From Methanobacteriota archaeon (GTDB lineage Archaea; Methanobacteriota; Methanobacteria; Methanobacteriales; Methanobacteriaceae), in contig JAEZKE010000015.1 of NCBI GenBank assembly GCA_023436175.1, forward strand, positions 1-33,727: a stretch of 33,727 nt of DNA. The letters run 5' to 3'. This document shows positions 1-8,750 of this stretch, one piece after another (within the stretch, counting starts at the first letter, position 1; the number at the start of each line of letters is the position of its first letter). A program made the translations under genes and the position numbers. The notes under the pieces were generated by a model. That model had not been told where the DNA came from. It did not search any database and worked only from the letters and a program-made list of their open reading frames with translations.

Positions 1-1537
1 GTGAATAGTTTAGGAGGTCATTGATCAGGGTTTGCATTCTTTTTGCAGCATCTACAATGTATTCAATAAACTCATCAGCATCATCATCCAACTTATCTTT
101 ATAACGGCGTTCAATTAACTGCGTAAAACTGGTAATAGTCCTGAGGGGCTCCTGAAGATCATGGGAAGATACATAGGCAAACTGCTGCAGTTCCTCATTA
201 GATCGTTTTAATTCATTTATGAGTGATTTAAGCTCTTTTTCGCTTTTTTTAAGTTTATTTTCTGTAATCTTCCGCTCTTCAAGCTCCTTTTGAAGACGTT
301 CGTTAGTTTCTTTTAATTCTCTTGTGCGTCTTTTTACTTTTGATTCGAGTTCATTTTTTGCTTCCCAGAGGGCATATTCAATTTCTTTGCGTTCTGTGAT
401 GTCCTGTTCAACACAGATAATGTTTAGTGGATGTCCTGCAAAATCTGTAACTACTTCTCCACAACAGGAAATTATTCGGATATCTCCATCTTGACGGCGT
501 ATCCTGATTTCATATTTAAAAGGGTTACGTTCTCTAAGTGCTTTTTCAATGTTATCATTAATGATATTCTGGTCCTCTGGAAGAACCATATTTAGTATAG
601 TGTCATATTTTACTAAATTGCATGAATCAATTCCATAAATATTGTATAAACCTTCAGAAAGGGTTATTATATTATTTTGTATATCCCATTCCCAGTTACC
701 GATGTGCCCTATTCTCTGGGCTTCCTGAAGTCGGCTGTAGTTCTTTTCCAGGGCCTGTTTTATATGCACTGGCTCGGTAAGGTCATGTATTATTGAAATT
801 GTACCAATATAATTTCCTTTATCATCTTTAAACGCGTGAATTGAGGATTCAACGTATATCTCTTCTCCATTCTTTTTAGTGCTTAAATTTTCTCCATGCC
901 ATTTTCCAATTATTTTCAGTCGTTTGTAAGCATTTTTGCGATCATCTACATTTAACCAGCGGTAATTTACAACATCTGCAAATATTTTGCCCTGTACTTC
1001 TCCAGATTTAAAACCATATAGATCTTCTGCTCCCTTATTCCAGTATGTTATATGGTTTTCACTGTCAACTGCAATTACAGCATCTCTTATTTCTGATAAT
1101 ATTTCTGCTTGAATCATAATCTGATTTTCTGTCTCTTTTTGCTCGCTAATATCGCGACCAACCGTTATAAATAGTCCATTTAAAAAAAATGCAGATACTA
1201 TGAAATGTTTATTTAATAATTTAAAATATGTGGCAAATGTTTTGCTCTTTTGGGTTGCAATAATTTCGTTAGCAGCTTTTAAATGATCTGCTATAACCTT
1301 TTGGGATTTGTATACCTCACTAGCACGTTTACCGATTATTTTTTCTTTTGATATAACTGAGTTAAGCGTAGAAGCGGGATTTATATATTTAAAAACAAAA
1401 TCTATAACGTTTTTGTGTTCGTCATGTACCAATTCATGAATATGTATTTCTTCCTGTACATTTTCGAATATCTTTAGGTAGTCCGTTCCACTTAGCGAAA
1501 ACAGGCTTTCTAATTCCATTTTATTCATCCTATTCAT
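1..1537 (-). CDS. PAS-domain sensor histidine kinase, 3' end outside the window
   Basis: Open frame from an ATG at 1537 to the window edge, 512 codons visible. I read three PAS-like modules (about residues 15-135, 140-260 and 270-390; the second carries NHITYWNKGAEDLYGF and the third ends in DITERKEIE). A charged coiled coil follows (about 395-450), then a HisKA dimerisation helix with the phospho-acceptor His in SSHDLQEPLR (H459). The ATP-binding HATPase domain must lie beyond position 1. No membrane segment is visible, so a cytosolic sensor is likely; the signal is unknown. Three in-frame ATGs (1537, 1528, 1519) are possible starts; an AGGATGA stretch is SD-like for the 1519 start. No partner response regulator is visible. 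Family-level call is firm, ligand is not. Confidence 0.93.
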   Translation of the reverse strand, partial: MNRMNKMELESLFSLSGTDYLKIFENVQEEIHIHELVHDEHKNVIDFVFKYINPASTLNSVISKEKIIGKRASEVYKSQKVIADHLKAANEIIATQKSKTFATYFKLLNKHFIVSAFFLNGLFITVGRDISEQKETENQIMIQAEILSEIRDAVIAVDSENHITYWNKGAEDLYGFKSGEVQGKIFADVVNYRWLNVDDRKNAYKRLKIIGKWHGENLSTKKNGEEIYVESSIHAFKDDKGNYIGTISIIHDLTEPVHIKQALEKNYSRLQEAQRIGHIGNWEWDIQNNIITLSEGLYNIYGIDSCNLVKYDTILNMVLPEDQNIINDNIEKALRERNPFKYEIRIRRQDGDIRIISCCGEVVTDFAGHPLNIICVEQDITERKEIEYALWEAKNELESKVKRRTRELKETNERLQKELEERKITENKLKKSEKELKSLINELKRSNEELQQFAYVSSHDLQEPLRTITSFTQLIERRYKDKLDDDADEFIEYIVDAAKRMQTLINDLLNYS

Positions 1538-2507
1538 TATTTTCAGTTAATACATTCTTATAATGAAAAATTAAATGATGATCTAATTACTATTTAGTAT
1601 GGTTCTCATTATTATGTTTTATTATTTAATTATGAGATAATCTTAAAATTGGACGGTACAAATTAATAATATGATTAATTAAATTAATATTTAAAAATCT
1701 ATTAGGATATTTCATGTCCGCAAATCACTTCATTTAGCATACAAAAATGCTTTCTTTTATTAATAACTATGACCTGAAAAATAGACAATTATAGTTATGT
1801 TTATAAGTTTAATAGGTTTTAGGAACGATTAAATGTTAATTTAAACTTTATTATCTAATCAAGATATTTTTATAAGATGCAAAAAGCATGCTACATTAGA
1901 TACTTAAAAGAAGACAAATGATAAAGCGAAAGGAAACAGGGAGTTTTAATCGGGTTGATGTTATAACACTGACCAAGTTTGACGAACATCAAAAATAGGT
2001 TTTGTTAGTATATAATAACAGATAGAAATATTTAGATGCTGGCTAAGAGAATACTCTTGAAATAAAGAACCAATTATTGTTAACTTAGCATTTATTTCAA
2101 TTGTAATATAAGCAATAATTTGAAATGTAAGTGGTAGAATGCTACACACCGAAAGCAATGATTGACCATTCTAAGCAATGACTAAAATTAGTTATCTTTG
2201 TATCTCAAAACAGAGAAAATGATCTTGAGAGGGGGCAGATTGAACTTTTCCGGATACTAACGGTTTTGAGTTTTTTACTGGCTTTGTGTATTTACTTTTA
2301 GTTGAAAATTACAAATAGAAAAAACTATAAAATTTAGACTTTTTAAGCTGTTATGAATTTTTAAAAAAGAAAAAAGAGAGAATTTAGTAGTTTCCAGTTT
2401 TAAACCGGAAAGTGTACCTGCAGCGTTGTTGCCTGCGTAGTCTTTTATTGCCCTAGTGGATTTGATGAAATTCTAGATATATTAAATCTATATTTCAAAT
2501 TATTTTT
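1538..2507. other. Gene-poor spacer with decayed coding fragments
   Basis: 970 bases without a convincing gene. The visible content is a fragment resembling the end of an MBL-fold hydrolase (1702-1777) and a possible surface-protein fragment (about 2398-2473). The 65-codon minus-strand frame at 1961-2158 starts with TTG, has no SD site and resembles no family I know. The promoter of the histidine kinase should lie just above 1537, in very AT-rich DNA where no single TATA box stands out. Confidence 0.6.
1702..1777 (-). pseudogene. Fragment resembling the C-terminal end of an MBL-fold hydrolase
   Basis: Reading the minus strand, an open frame ending in TAA at 1702-1704 encodes NEVICGHEIS at its end. 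The intact hydrolase at 3842-4711 ends VKVICGHQCPQI, where the His is a metal ligand. The underlying DNA also matches: both loci carry CCGCAAATCACTT. Upstream the frame loses recognisable similarity within about 15 residues and there is no start. I infer a relic of a second copy of the hydrolase, or of a related gene. It is short, so chance similarity is not excluded. Confidence 0.5.
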
Positions 2508-3428
2508 TTAAAGTGCCTCAAGCGGTAACATTCGAACTAGATTTGTTGATGTGCTTGTTCTGGTTTCGTAATAGTTTCCTGTGACATATTTTTCGTCCCA
2601 GGTATCTCTGGGATCGTATTTAGTTGCTATAGTGATTTTTCCAGTGTAAGTAACTATTTTACCATTTACTTTTTCGGTTCCACTGGATGTTCCTGATGTT
2701 TTCATTCCTATTAATGTTCCAACGGAATTTCTTGTGTATAATTGTGAAATTATGCTTTTTCTGGTATCATTATTTGCATAGCGAGTGTTAAACGTCACTG
2801 TTTCATTTATTATTAGATACGAATTACCTATGTATTTGTAAGTAGGTATTCCTCTGCTTGTAACAGTTGCATAATACACGCTGTTTTTATAAAATTTAGT
2901 AGTCGCTACCTCATTTTTAATGAGTTTCTGCCCATTACTAGCATAATAAAGGGTGTAATTTTCTGTTCCAGAAAAAGTTAATCCATTAAATGTCCTGCCA
3001 GTTGAAGTTGCTGTCATTAAATAATTTGAGATAACTTTGATGTTGCTAGTAGTCCACGAGCTATCAGCGTTACTTTCTTTTAGTGTCCCTGCTTTAAAAT
3101 CGTTAAAGGTAAAATAATTATGATACTTATTGAAATAAACCATGGTTCTATTTATATTATTGCCTTTAATATCTTTTCCAGAAGTATGGACGGTCCCATA
3201 GTATCCATATCCATAGGATCCTGTCCTTTTTGTGACACTAACTTGATCTTTTAAAGTCGAATTTGCATAATTATGCATTACAGAAATATTTTTTCCATTA
3301 ACTGAAATGGAATAAGAAGTAGCTGATGCGGCTCCTGATAAAATAATAGACCCTAAACATATAATTCCTAAAAATAAAACAACTTTGGTTAATGTTTTCA
3401 TGCTATTTTCATGAAAATTTGTTTTCAA
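2508..3428 (-). CDS. Secreted Ser/Thr/Tyr/Asn-rich protein of unknown function
   Basis: 306 residues. The TTG start at 3428 is supported by a strong SD (GGGAGG) 7 nt upstream; the first ATG (codon 10) has no such site. An N-terminal signal peptide is clear: Lys-containing start, hydrophobic core VVLFLGIICLGSIIL around residues 15-30, and cleavage likely after ASA near residue 36. The mature part has many Tyr, Ser, Thr and Asn and alternating polar/hydrophobic strands, suggesting a beta-rich extracellular or cell-surface protein. There is no C-terminal anchor. I do not recognise a family. The gene appears monocistronic, surrounded by spacers with gene fragments. Confidence 0.8.
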   Translation of the reverse strand: MKTNFHENSMKTLTKVVLFLGIICLGSIILSGAASATSYSISVNGKNISVMHNYANSTLKDQVSVTKRTGSYGYGYYGTVHTSGKDIKGNNINRTMVYFNKYHNYFTFNDFKAGTLKESNADSSWTTSNIKVISNYLMTATSTGRTFNGLTFSGTENYTLYYASNGQKLIKNEVATTKFYKNSVYYATVTSRGIPTYKYIGNSYLIINETVTFNTRYANNDTRKSIISQLYTRNSVGTLIGMKTSGTSSGTEKVNGKIVTYTGKITIATKYDPRDTWDEKYVTGNYYETRTSTSTNLVRMLPLEAL

Positions 3429-3473
3429 ATATTTCCCTCCCTTTCAAATAATTAATAATTCATAGGATTACTT

Positions 3474-3614
3474 TTAATATATATATTTGGTATTTATGGA
3501 GTTGTAATTATTAACCTTTTGAAATACTTCTTCAAGTTCATTTTTAGGGATGAATGCCGTATCAATACCCTTTAAAGCCTTTTTTAATCCATTATTTTGC
3601 TGTAATGCATCCAT
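3474..3614 (-). pseudogene. Small ORF or gene remnant, 46 codons
   Basis: Minus-strand frame from an ATG at 3614 to a stop at 3474. Protein-like open reading continues upstream of the ATG to about 3694, where it begins after a TAG, giving about 72 codons. The translation is rich in Lys, Leu, Asn and Glu (for example KGIDTAFIPKNELEEVFQKV) and looks like real protein, but no SD precedes the ATG. I infer the tail of a decayed gene. No family recognised. Confidence 0.4.
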
Positions 3615-3718
3615 TTTTTTAGCTTTACTTAATCTGGATATTTTATATATATCTTTAAATAAATTCTGAATGAAATTATTCTTGTGGATGTACTAACGCT
3701 TATAAAATAATACAAAAG

Positions 3719-3835
3719 GTGAAACATTATGATCAGAAAAGTCATAAGATTGAAACCAGAGCAAAAGAATTAGAAGAATTAGAAAAAGAGATAAGCGAAA
3801 ATGATGGCGAAATCACGACTACAAAGGTAATATAG
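3719..3835 (+). pseudogene. Small charged ORF or gene remnant, 38 codons
   Basis: GTG-initiated frame ending TAG at 3835, highly charged and probably coiled coil (for example KIETRAKELEELEKEISEN). Reading extends upstream without a stop for about 12 more codons. A GGTGA just upstream would better serve an ATG in another frame, which encodes only 14 residues. Most likely a fragment of a longer lost gene. With the 3474-3614 frame it fills the 413-base gap between the secreted protein and the hydrolase. Confidence 0.3.
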
Positions 3836-3841
3836 AAATTT

Positions 3842-4711
3842 TTATATTTGTGGACATTGATGCCCGCAAATCACTTTGACCTGATGATAAGCCCTTTTAA
3901 ATTCAATTATTTTATCAAAAGATTCTTGATTGACTTCAACATCTTCAGTATAGCTGCTTGGCCCCACACCCTTTTCAAAACTTGATTCAATAAAACAAAC
4001 ATCCCCTGATAATAGAATAGGGCCTTTTATGGCATTAATTAAAAAAGAAATATGGCCTTTTGTATGCCCTGGCGTTGATAATGCCCATAGAGACCCATCA
4101 CCAAAAATATCAACACACTTTCCTAAAATGGGCATATCTGTGGCATCTTTAAAATTAATTTCATAAAGTGTTTTCACGCCTTTTAAGTAATCACCATAAA
4201 ATAGCGGTTTGTAATCATGATACTTTTCCTCTTTATTAACCACATATGGGATATTTTTTGGTAACTCGCGAGTCCCAGCGATATGGTCTGAATGGAGATG
4301 TGTAAAAAAGACTCCTTTTAATTTGATCCTATTTTCTTCAATGTAATAGCTGATATTCTGGTTTTTAGCCTGTATATACTCATCTACAAATATATTAGCT
4401 TTTATAAACAATTTTGCAAGTATTCCCTTCATATTTCCGTGTGGGTCATGGTGATATGAACTGTCTAAACCAGTATCTATTAAGTAGTCCCCTAATTTCT
4501 CATGATGAATCCAGTGAGAGAGTACTGGAGTTTTTAAAAGTTCATTCTCAATAACTCCTGCTTTTGGATGATCTGGGTTCAGTGCACCTCGTTTATTTAA
4601 TATTACATATCCTGTAATGAAACTTTTAAGAGTTATCTGCTGAGGATTATGAAATACTTCATCCCATTTTTTAAAATCATGTTTTTTAAAATCAAACGCT
4701 TTTCTTTTCAT
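3842..4711 (-). CDS. Metallo-beta-lactamase-fold hydrolase (lactonase-like)
   Basis: 289 residues, cytosolic. The MBL zinc signature is complete: HLHSDH (H138, H140, D142, H143), H216 in TPGHTKGH, D237 in LLSGD, and H284 in ICGHQ near the C-terminus. That spacing fits lactonase/glyoxalase-type members of the superfamily. A long N-terminal part contains the typical DTGLDSS strand before the active site. The substrate cannot be told from sequence; a lactone or ester is plausible. The ATG at 4711 has no clear SD. The gene lies downstream of the symporter in the same direction with a 142-base gap and probably has its own promoter. Confidence 0.88.
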   Translation of the reverse strand: MKRKAFDFKKHDFKKWDEVFHNPQQITLKSFITGYVILNKRGALNPDHPKAGVIENELLKTPVLSHWIHHEKLGDYLIDTGLDSSYHHDPHGNMKGILAKLFIKANIFVDEYIQAKNQNISYYIEENRIKLKGVFFTHLHSDHIAGTRELPKNIPYVVNKEEKYHDYKPLFYGDYLKGVKTLYEINFKDATDMPILGKCVDIFGDGSLWALSTPGHTKGHISFLINAIKGPILLSGDVCFIESSFEKGVGPSSYTEDVEVNQESFDKIIEFKRAYHQVKVICGHQCPQI

Positions 4712-4800
4712 AATAAAAACCAGAATTAGTGATTTAAGTTAATGTTTAATATAACTGGTAAATCTTTATTAAAATTTTGAATTTGAATTAGCAATTTAAA

Positions 4801-4830
4801 AAATTAGAAAAGAAAAAAAAAGAATTTGGA
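4801..4830 (-). terminator. T-run terminator after the symporter gene
   Basis: Just past the symporter stop, the minus strand reads a run of nine T within T-rich DNA, the usual archaeal intrinsic termination signal. No strong hairpin is needed or seen. Confidence 0.5.
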
Positions 4831-4853
4831 ATAAATTATATTCTTATATGAAT

Positions 4854-6452
4854 CTATTTTATTCCGTTAAAGCACTTGTCCAGGTGTTCCTTACTTGGAG
4901 GTTTAGTAATTAAACATACCACAATAGTTACAATTGCTGCTACAGGAAGGCCTATAACAATAGGGTCTATAGTGGGCCATGGGGCTGTAGTTATAAGAAC
5001 TGGATGACCTGTAATAGCCTGACAAATACCAAGAGCATCTGCGGATTTTTTGTACTGGAATACTAGCCAGAAGAAACTCGCTAAAGTTCCAAATACAAGT
5101 CCTGCAATAACTCCTTCTTTTGTAGCTTTTTTCCAGTATAAAGCAGCAGTGTATATTGAAAGGAACGCTGCTGCGGTTATTCCAAACCATATGGATGTTC
5201 CTACAGCTACTATGCTTCCAGGAAGGATAAATCCAAGAATTACCGCTATTACAACTGCTACTAAAATACCTAAACGGGCTACTTTCACTGAGGATCCTTT
5301 TTTCCTATTAGTCACAGTTTCATATATATCTCTTCCAAGAGCAGTTCCCTGTACGTGGAATTGCGCAGAGAGAGTAGACATCGCTGCTGAAAGCAGGACA
5401 ATCATAAAGATATATGCAAACCATAAAGGCATGGCAGCGCTGATAAATGTGGGTATGACTGAATCAAGGTTACCACCTGCGGCTTGAACTGCAGTTATTC
5501 CTGTAGTCTGGAAGAAGTAAACATTGGATATGGATCCTACAATGTAAGCTGCAAATGTAGTCATGAATATGAAAAGCCCACCTATTGCTACGGCCCTATT
5601 TAATTCTTTATTAGATTTAACAGTCATGAACCTTACTGCAAGTTGTGGTTGTGATAAAACACCTATACCCACACCTAAAATAAGGCTTGAAATTAGAGTC
5701 CACCAGAAAGGACTACCAAGCGCAGGCATAGAAGTCCAACCAGTAAATCCAGTAGCCGTAGCTGCAGCAGTAGCATTAGCGGGTACTACATTAACTAGAT
5801 TGGTGAGGGCCTGGTTACCTGTAACAACGCCTCCTGTAAGCCAGTAGATTGTGATTAACAAAATAAGCATTCCAAAGAACATAACGGTTCCTTGCAAGGC
5901 GTCAGTATACATTACTCCTCTTATACCTCCAAATATAACGTATACTGCCACAATAACGGCCATTACAATTAAAGCTATGTTATAATCAACTTGAAGAGTT
6001 GTTTGTACAAATCGTGCCATACCAATTAAAACTGCTGATGCGTATAATGGCATTCCTACAAATATTACGGCACCTGAGAAGTACTGAATAAATTTACTGT
6101 CAAAACGACGCGAAAGGAATTCTGGAAATGTAAGAGCATTTAGATTATGCCCCATTCTTCGTGTACGTTTTCCAAAGAATACAAACGCTATAAAAATTCC
6201 TATAATAATGTTTAAAAATACAAGCCATAAAATTCCCATACCATAATTGGCAGCTACACCACCAAATCCTACGATTGCCGCAGTACTGATAAACGTTGCC
6301 CCATAACTTAGAGCCATGATGTATGGATGAGTTTCTCTTCCTGCAACCATATAATCATCAGCGCTTTTAGTTCGCTTCCAGGCTATGTAACCTACATATC
6401 CTATTATAAGAAGATAAACCAGCACTACAACAATTAATGCGAATAAATCCAC
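4854..6452 (-). CDS. Sodium:solute symporter family (SSS) transporter
   Basis: 532 residues with about 13 hydrophobic segments spread over the whole length, the usual size and topology of SSS proteins (LeuT fold). Family hallmarks: TM1 followed by KSADDYMVAGRE, FGGIRGVMYTDALQG in the middle, and MSTLSAQFHVQGTALGRD starting at M358, the region that contributes Ser/Thr ligands to the Na2 site. It imports an organic solute with sodium; the substrate is unknown. The GTG start at 6452 has a GGAGGTTA SD. The gene is divergent from phenylacetate-CoA ligase across 452 bases, so an organic acid is a reasonable but unproven guess. Confidence 0.92.
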   Translation of the reverse strand: MDLFALIVVVLVYLLIIGYVGYIAWKRTKSADDYMVAGRETHPYIMALSYGATFISTAAIVGFGGVAANYGMGILWLVFLNIIIGIFIAFVFFGKRTRRMGHNLNALTFPEFLSRRFDSKFIQYFSGAVIFVGMPLYASAVLIGMARFVQTTLQVDYNIALIVMAVIVAVYVIFGGIRGVMYTDALQGTVMFFGMLILLITIYWLTGGVVTGNQALTNLVNVVPANATAAATATGFTGWTSMPALGSPFWWTLISSLILGVGIGVLSQPQLAVRFMTVKSNKELNRAVAIGGLFIFMTTFAAYIVGSISNVYFFQTTGITAVQAAGGNLDSVIPTFISAAMPLWFAYIFMIVLLSAAMSTLSAQFHVQGTALGRDIYETVTNRKKGSSVKVARLGILVAVVIAVILGFILPGSIVAVGTSIWFGITAAAFLSIYTAALYWKKATKEGVIAGLVFGTLASFFWLVFQYKKSADALGICQAITGHPVLITTAPWPTIDPIVIGLPVAAIVTIVVCLITKPPSKEHLDKCFNGIK

Positions 6453-6904
6453 TTAATAACCTCCTTTTATTAACTTTATCTAATTTTAATTAGAATAGTT
6501 GATCATAATTTCAATAAAATATGAAATACGCATGAAAAACATGAATATTTTTGCTATTAATAATTGCTATTAATGCTATTATTATATAAAAATAATTATG
6601 ATAGATATAACCTTATTCTAATAAATGATGCCGTTAGAAATTAAAAAATATTAATTTTAAATCTATATTGTTAAATATTATTCCTATTTTAATGGTAGTG
6701 ATAACTCAGAACAGAATATATTCTTCTGTTTTCATTCTAAAATTAGATTTAATAAGTAAGATGAGTATCTGCATATTAAAATTTATGGCAAGTTTTATAA
6801 CTTTCTTTTAATTACATTAAATAAGATATTTTTAGATGATATGAATTAAAGAAAATTCATTTTTAAATCTTAATAGTTACTAACCAATTAATTCAGGGGA
6901 TAAG
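6453..6904. promoter_or_regulatory. Divergent spacer between symporter and phenylacetate-CoA ligase
   Basis: No gene seen. It must carry both promoters. Two structures stand out: three copies of GCTATTA at 6553, 6566 and 6575, and an inverted repeat at 6710-6730 (AACAGAA / TTCTGTT around GAATATATTC, itself a 10-base palindrome). Either could be a regulator site; this is inference only. Confidence 0.4.
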
Positions 6905-8203
6905 ATGATTTGGAATGAAAAAGCAGAGTGCATGTCAGAAAACGATAAAGAAGCATTACAACTTGAAAAACTACAAATGGCAGTGAAAAGGGCATATGAA
7001 AGCGTTCCATATTATAAAAAGCGTTTTGATGAATTGGGTATTAAACCGGAGGACATTAAAACTCTTAAAGACGTTGAAAAGCTTCCATTTACTACAAAAG
7101 ATGATTTAAGAGAAGCTTATCCATTTGGAATGTTTGCAGTGCCTAGAAAAGAAATAGTAGAAGTACATACTTCTTCCGGAACAACGGGAAAACCAACTGT
7201 ATCTGGATATACTCGAGGAGACCTTGAAATTTGGGCTGAAGTTATGGCGCGTGGTCTTTGCATGTTTGGTGTAACGGAAGATGATATAATCCAGAATACG
7301 CATGGTTATGGTTTATTTACTGGTGGATTTGGAGTGCATTACGGCGCCCAAAAAATGGGGGCGACTGTAATACCGATTTCAACTGGACAAACAAAACGTC
7401 AGATTGAAATCATGCAGGATTTTGGAACAAGTGTCATGATTTTCACACCTTCATATGGTCTTTATCTTGCTGAAGAGATTGAAGAAGAAGGAATCGATAC
7501 AAAAGATATGGGCCTTAAGGCCATAGGTTTTGGGGCAGAAATGTGGACAGAAGAAATGCGTCAGGAAATTCAAAAAAGGTTTAATGCACCTGCATATAAT
7601 ATATATGGACTTACAGAGGTAATTGGACCAGGAGTAGGGCTTGAATGCAGTGAAAGGGATGGGCTTCATATCTCTGAAGATCATTTTTATCCCGAAATTA
7701 TAGATTCTGAGACCCACGAGGTACTGCCAGACGGTGAAAGAGGAGAACTTGTTTTAACCACACTGACACGTGAAGGTACTCCATTAATTCGTTTCAGGAC
7801 AAAAGATGTAACTAAACTTACAAGGGGAAAATGCGGGTGTGGAAGAACACTTGTTAAAATGGATAGGATTACTGGACGTACCGATGATATGATGAAGATC
7901 AGGGGAGTTTCAGTCTTCCCATCGCAGATTGAAAAAGCACTTCTTAGAATTGATGAAGTAGAACCACACTACCAGATCATCGTTACAAGACCTCATCTGA
8001 TGGATGAAATTGAGGTTCAGGTTGAAGCGTCAGAGAGTCTTTTCTCAGACGAAGTTAAGGAACTTGTAGCTATAAGAGAAAAAATTGAAGATTATATTCA
8101 CAGTGAAATTGGTTTAAGGGTTAAAGTTACACTTATCGAGCCAAAAACACTGCCAAGAAGTCAAGGGAAAGCTGTAAGAGTTATAGATAAAAGGGAATTA
8201 TAA
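6905..8203 (+). CDS. paaK: Phenylacetate-CoA ligase family (AMP-forming aryl-acid:CoA ligase)
   Basis: 432 residues, the normal PaaK length. It activates an arylacetate (phenylacetate or indoleacetate) to its CoA thioester with ATP, releasing AMP. The adenylate-forming signature is HTSSGTTGKPT (about residues 88-98); NIYGLTEVIGPG is the second core motif, and the C-terminal lid domain holds GRTDDMMKIRGVSVFPSQIE. A CxCG pair (KCGCGRTL) is typical of archaeal members. SD AGGGGAT lies a few bases before the ATG. The ACT-domain gene follows after 63 bases, likely in the same transcript. With IorAB about 4 kb away this forms an arylacetate / aromatic amino acid module. Exact aryl substrate is not determinable. 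Confidence 0.93.
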   Translation: MIWNEKAECMSENDKEALQLEKLQMAVKRAYESVPYYKKRFDELGIKPEDIKTLKDVEKLPFTTKDDLREAYPFGMFAVPRKEIVEVHTSSGTTGKPTVSGYTRGDLEIWAEVMARGLCMFGVTEDDIIQNTHGYGLFTGGFGVHYGAQKMGATVIPISTGQTKRQIEIMQDFGTSVMIFTPSYGLYLAEEIEEEGIDTKDMGLKAIGFGAEMWTEEMRQEIQKRFNAPAYNIYGLTEVIGPGVGLECSERDGLHISEDHFYPEIIDSETHEVLPDGERGELVLTTLTREGTPLIRFRTKDVTKLTRGKCGCGRTLVKMDRITGRTDDMMKIRGVSVFPSQIEKALLRIDEVEPHYQIIVTRPHLMDEIEVQVEASESLFSDEVKELVAIREKIEDYIHSEIGLRVKVTLIEPKTLPRSQGKAVRVIDKREL

Positions 8204-8266
8204 AAAAATTATAGATACAATAAATTTAAGCTGTATTTAAAGACACATAAAATTAAGGGTGGCATC

Positions 8267-8698
8267 ATGAAAGTAAAACAGTTGTCCATATTTTTGGAAA
8301 ATAGAAAAGGTAGAATGAGGAAAGCTTTGGACGTGCTTGAGGAAGGTGGAGTCAATATAAGGGCTCTTTCAATTGCAGATACTTCTGATTTTGGAATTTT
8401 AAGGCTGATAGTTCCAGAACCGGATAGAACTAAAAAATTACTTGAAGATAACAACTTCCTTGTAAAAATTGGGGAAGTGATCGCCGTTAGAATGCATGAT
8501 AGGCCGGGAGGATTGGGCGAAATCCTTGGAATTCTCGATGATAACAATATAAACCTTGAATATCTTTATGCATTTGTAGAAGAGAAAGAAAATGGCGCTA
8601 TAGTTTTACTGCATCCAGAAGATATTGATGCCGGAATTAAAGCACTTCAAGAAGGCGGTGCAGAAGTAATCTTAGCTAAAGATATTTATGGATTATAA
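8267..8698 (+). CDS. Tandem ACT-domain amino-acid-binding protein
   Basis: 143 residues made of two ACT domains (about 1-68 and 70-140): each shows the beta-alpha-beta pattern, with FLENRKGRMRKALDVLEEGGVNI in the first and MHDRPGGLGEILGILDDNNI in the second. There is no catalytic domain. ACT domains bind amino acids as allosteric effectors; in archaea this type is commonly encoded beside phenylacetate-CoA ligase and IOR genes, so a role in sensing aromatic amino acids is likely but inferred. SD GGGTGG precedes the ATG. It is the second gene of the paaK unit. Confidence 0.9.
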   Translation: MKVKQLSIFLENRKGRMRKALDVLEEGGVNIRALSIADTSDFGILRLIVPEPDRTKKLLEDNNFLVKIGEVIAVRMHDRPGGLGEILGILDDNNINLEYLYAFVEEKENGAIVLLHPEDIDAGIKALQEGGAEVILAKDIYGL

Positions 8699-8750
8699 TT
8701 TTTATTTTTTTTCATTTATTTTTAGTTTAAAATAAAAAAGAAGAAGTTTT
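8699..8750. terminator. Bidirectional T-rich terminator
   Basis: The gap between the convergent ACT and PepSY-like genes carries a T-run on the plus strand (8700-8730) and, on the minus strand, CTTCTTCTTTTTTATTTT. It can end transcription from both sides. Confidence 0.5.

Noticed and set aside
1961..2158. 65-codon minus-strand frame in the left spacer
   Set aside because: TTG start without SD, no family similarity, low-complexity hydrophobic content typical of random AT-rich frames.
5050..5487. 145-codon plus-strand frame inside the symporter gene
   Set aside because: Antisense shadow of the SSS transporter, whose motifs are intact on the minus strand.
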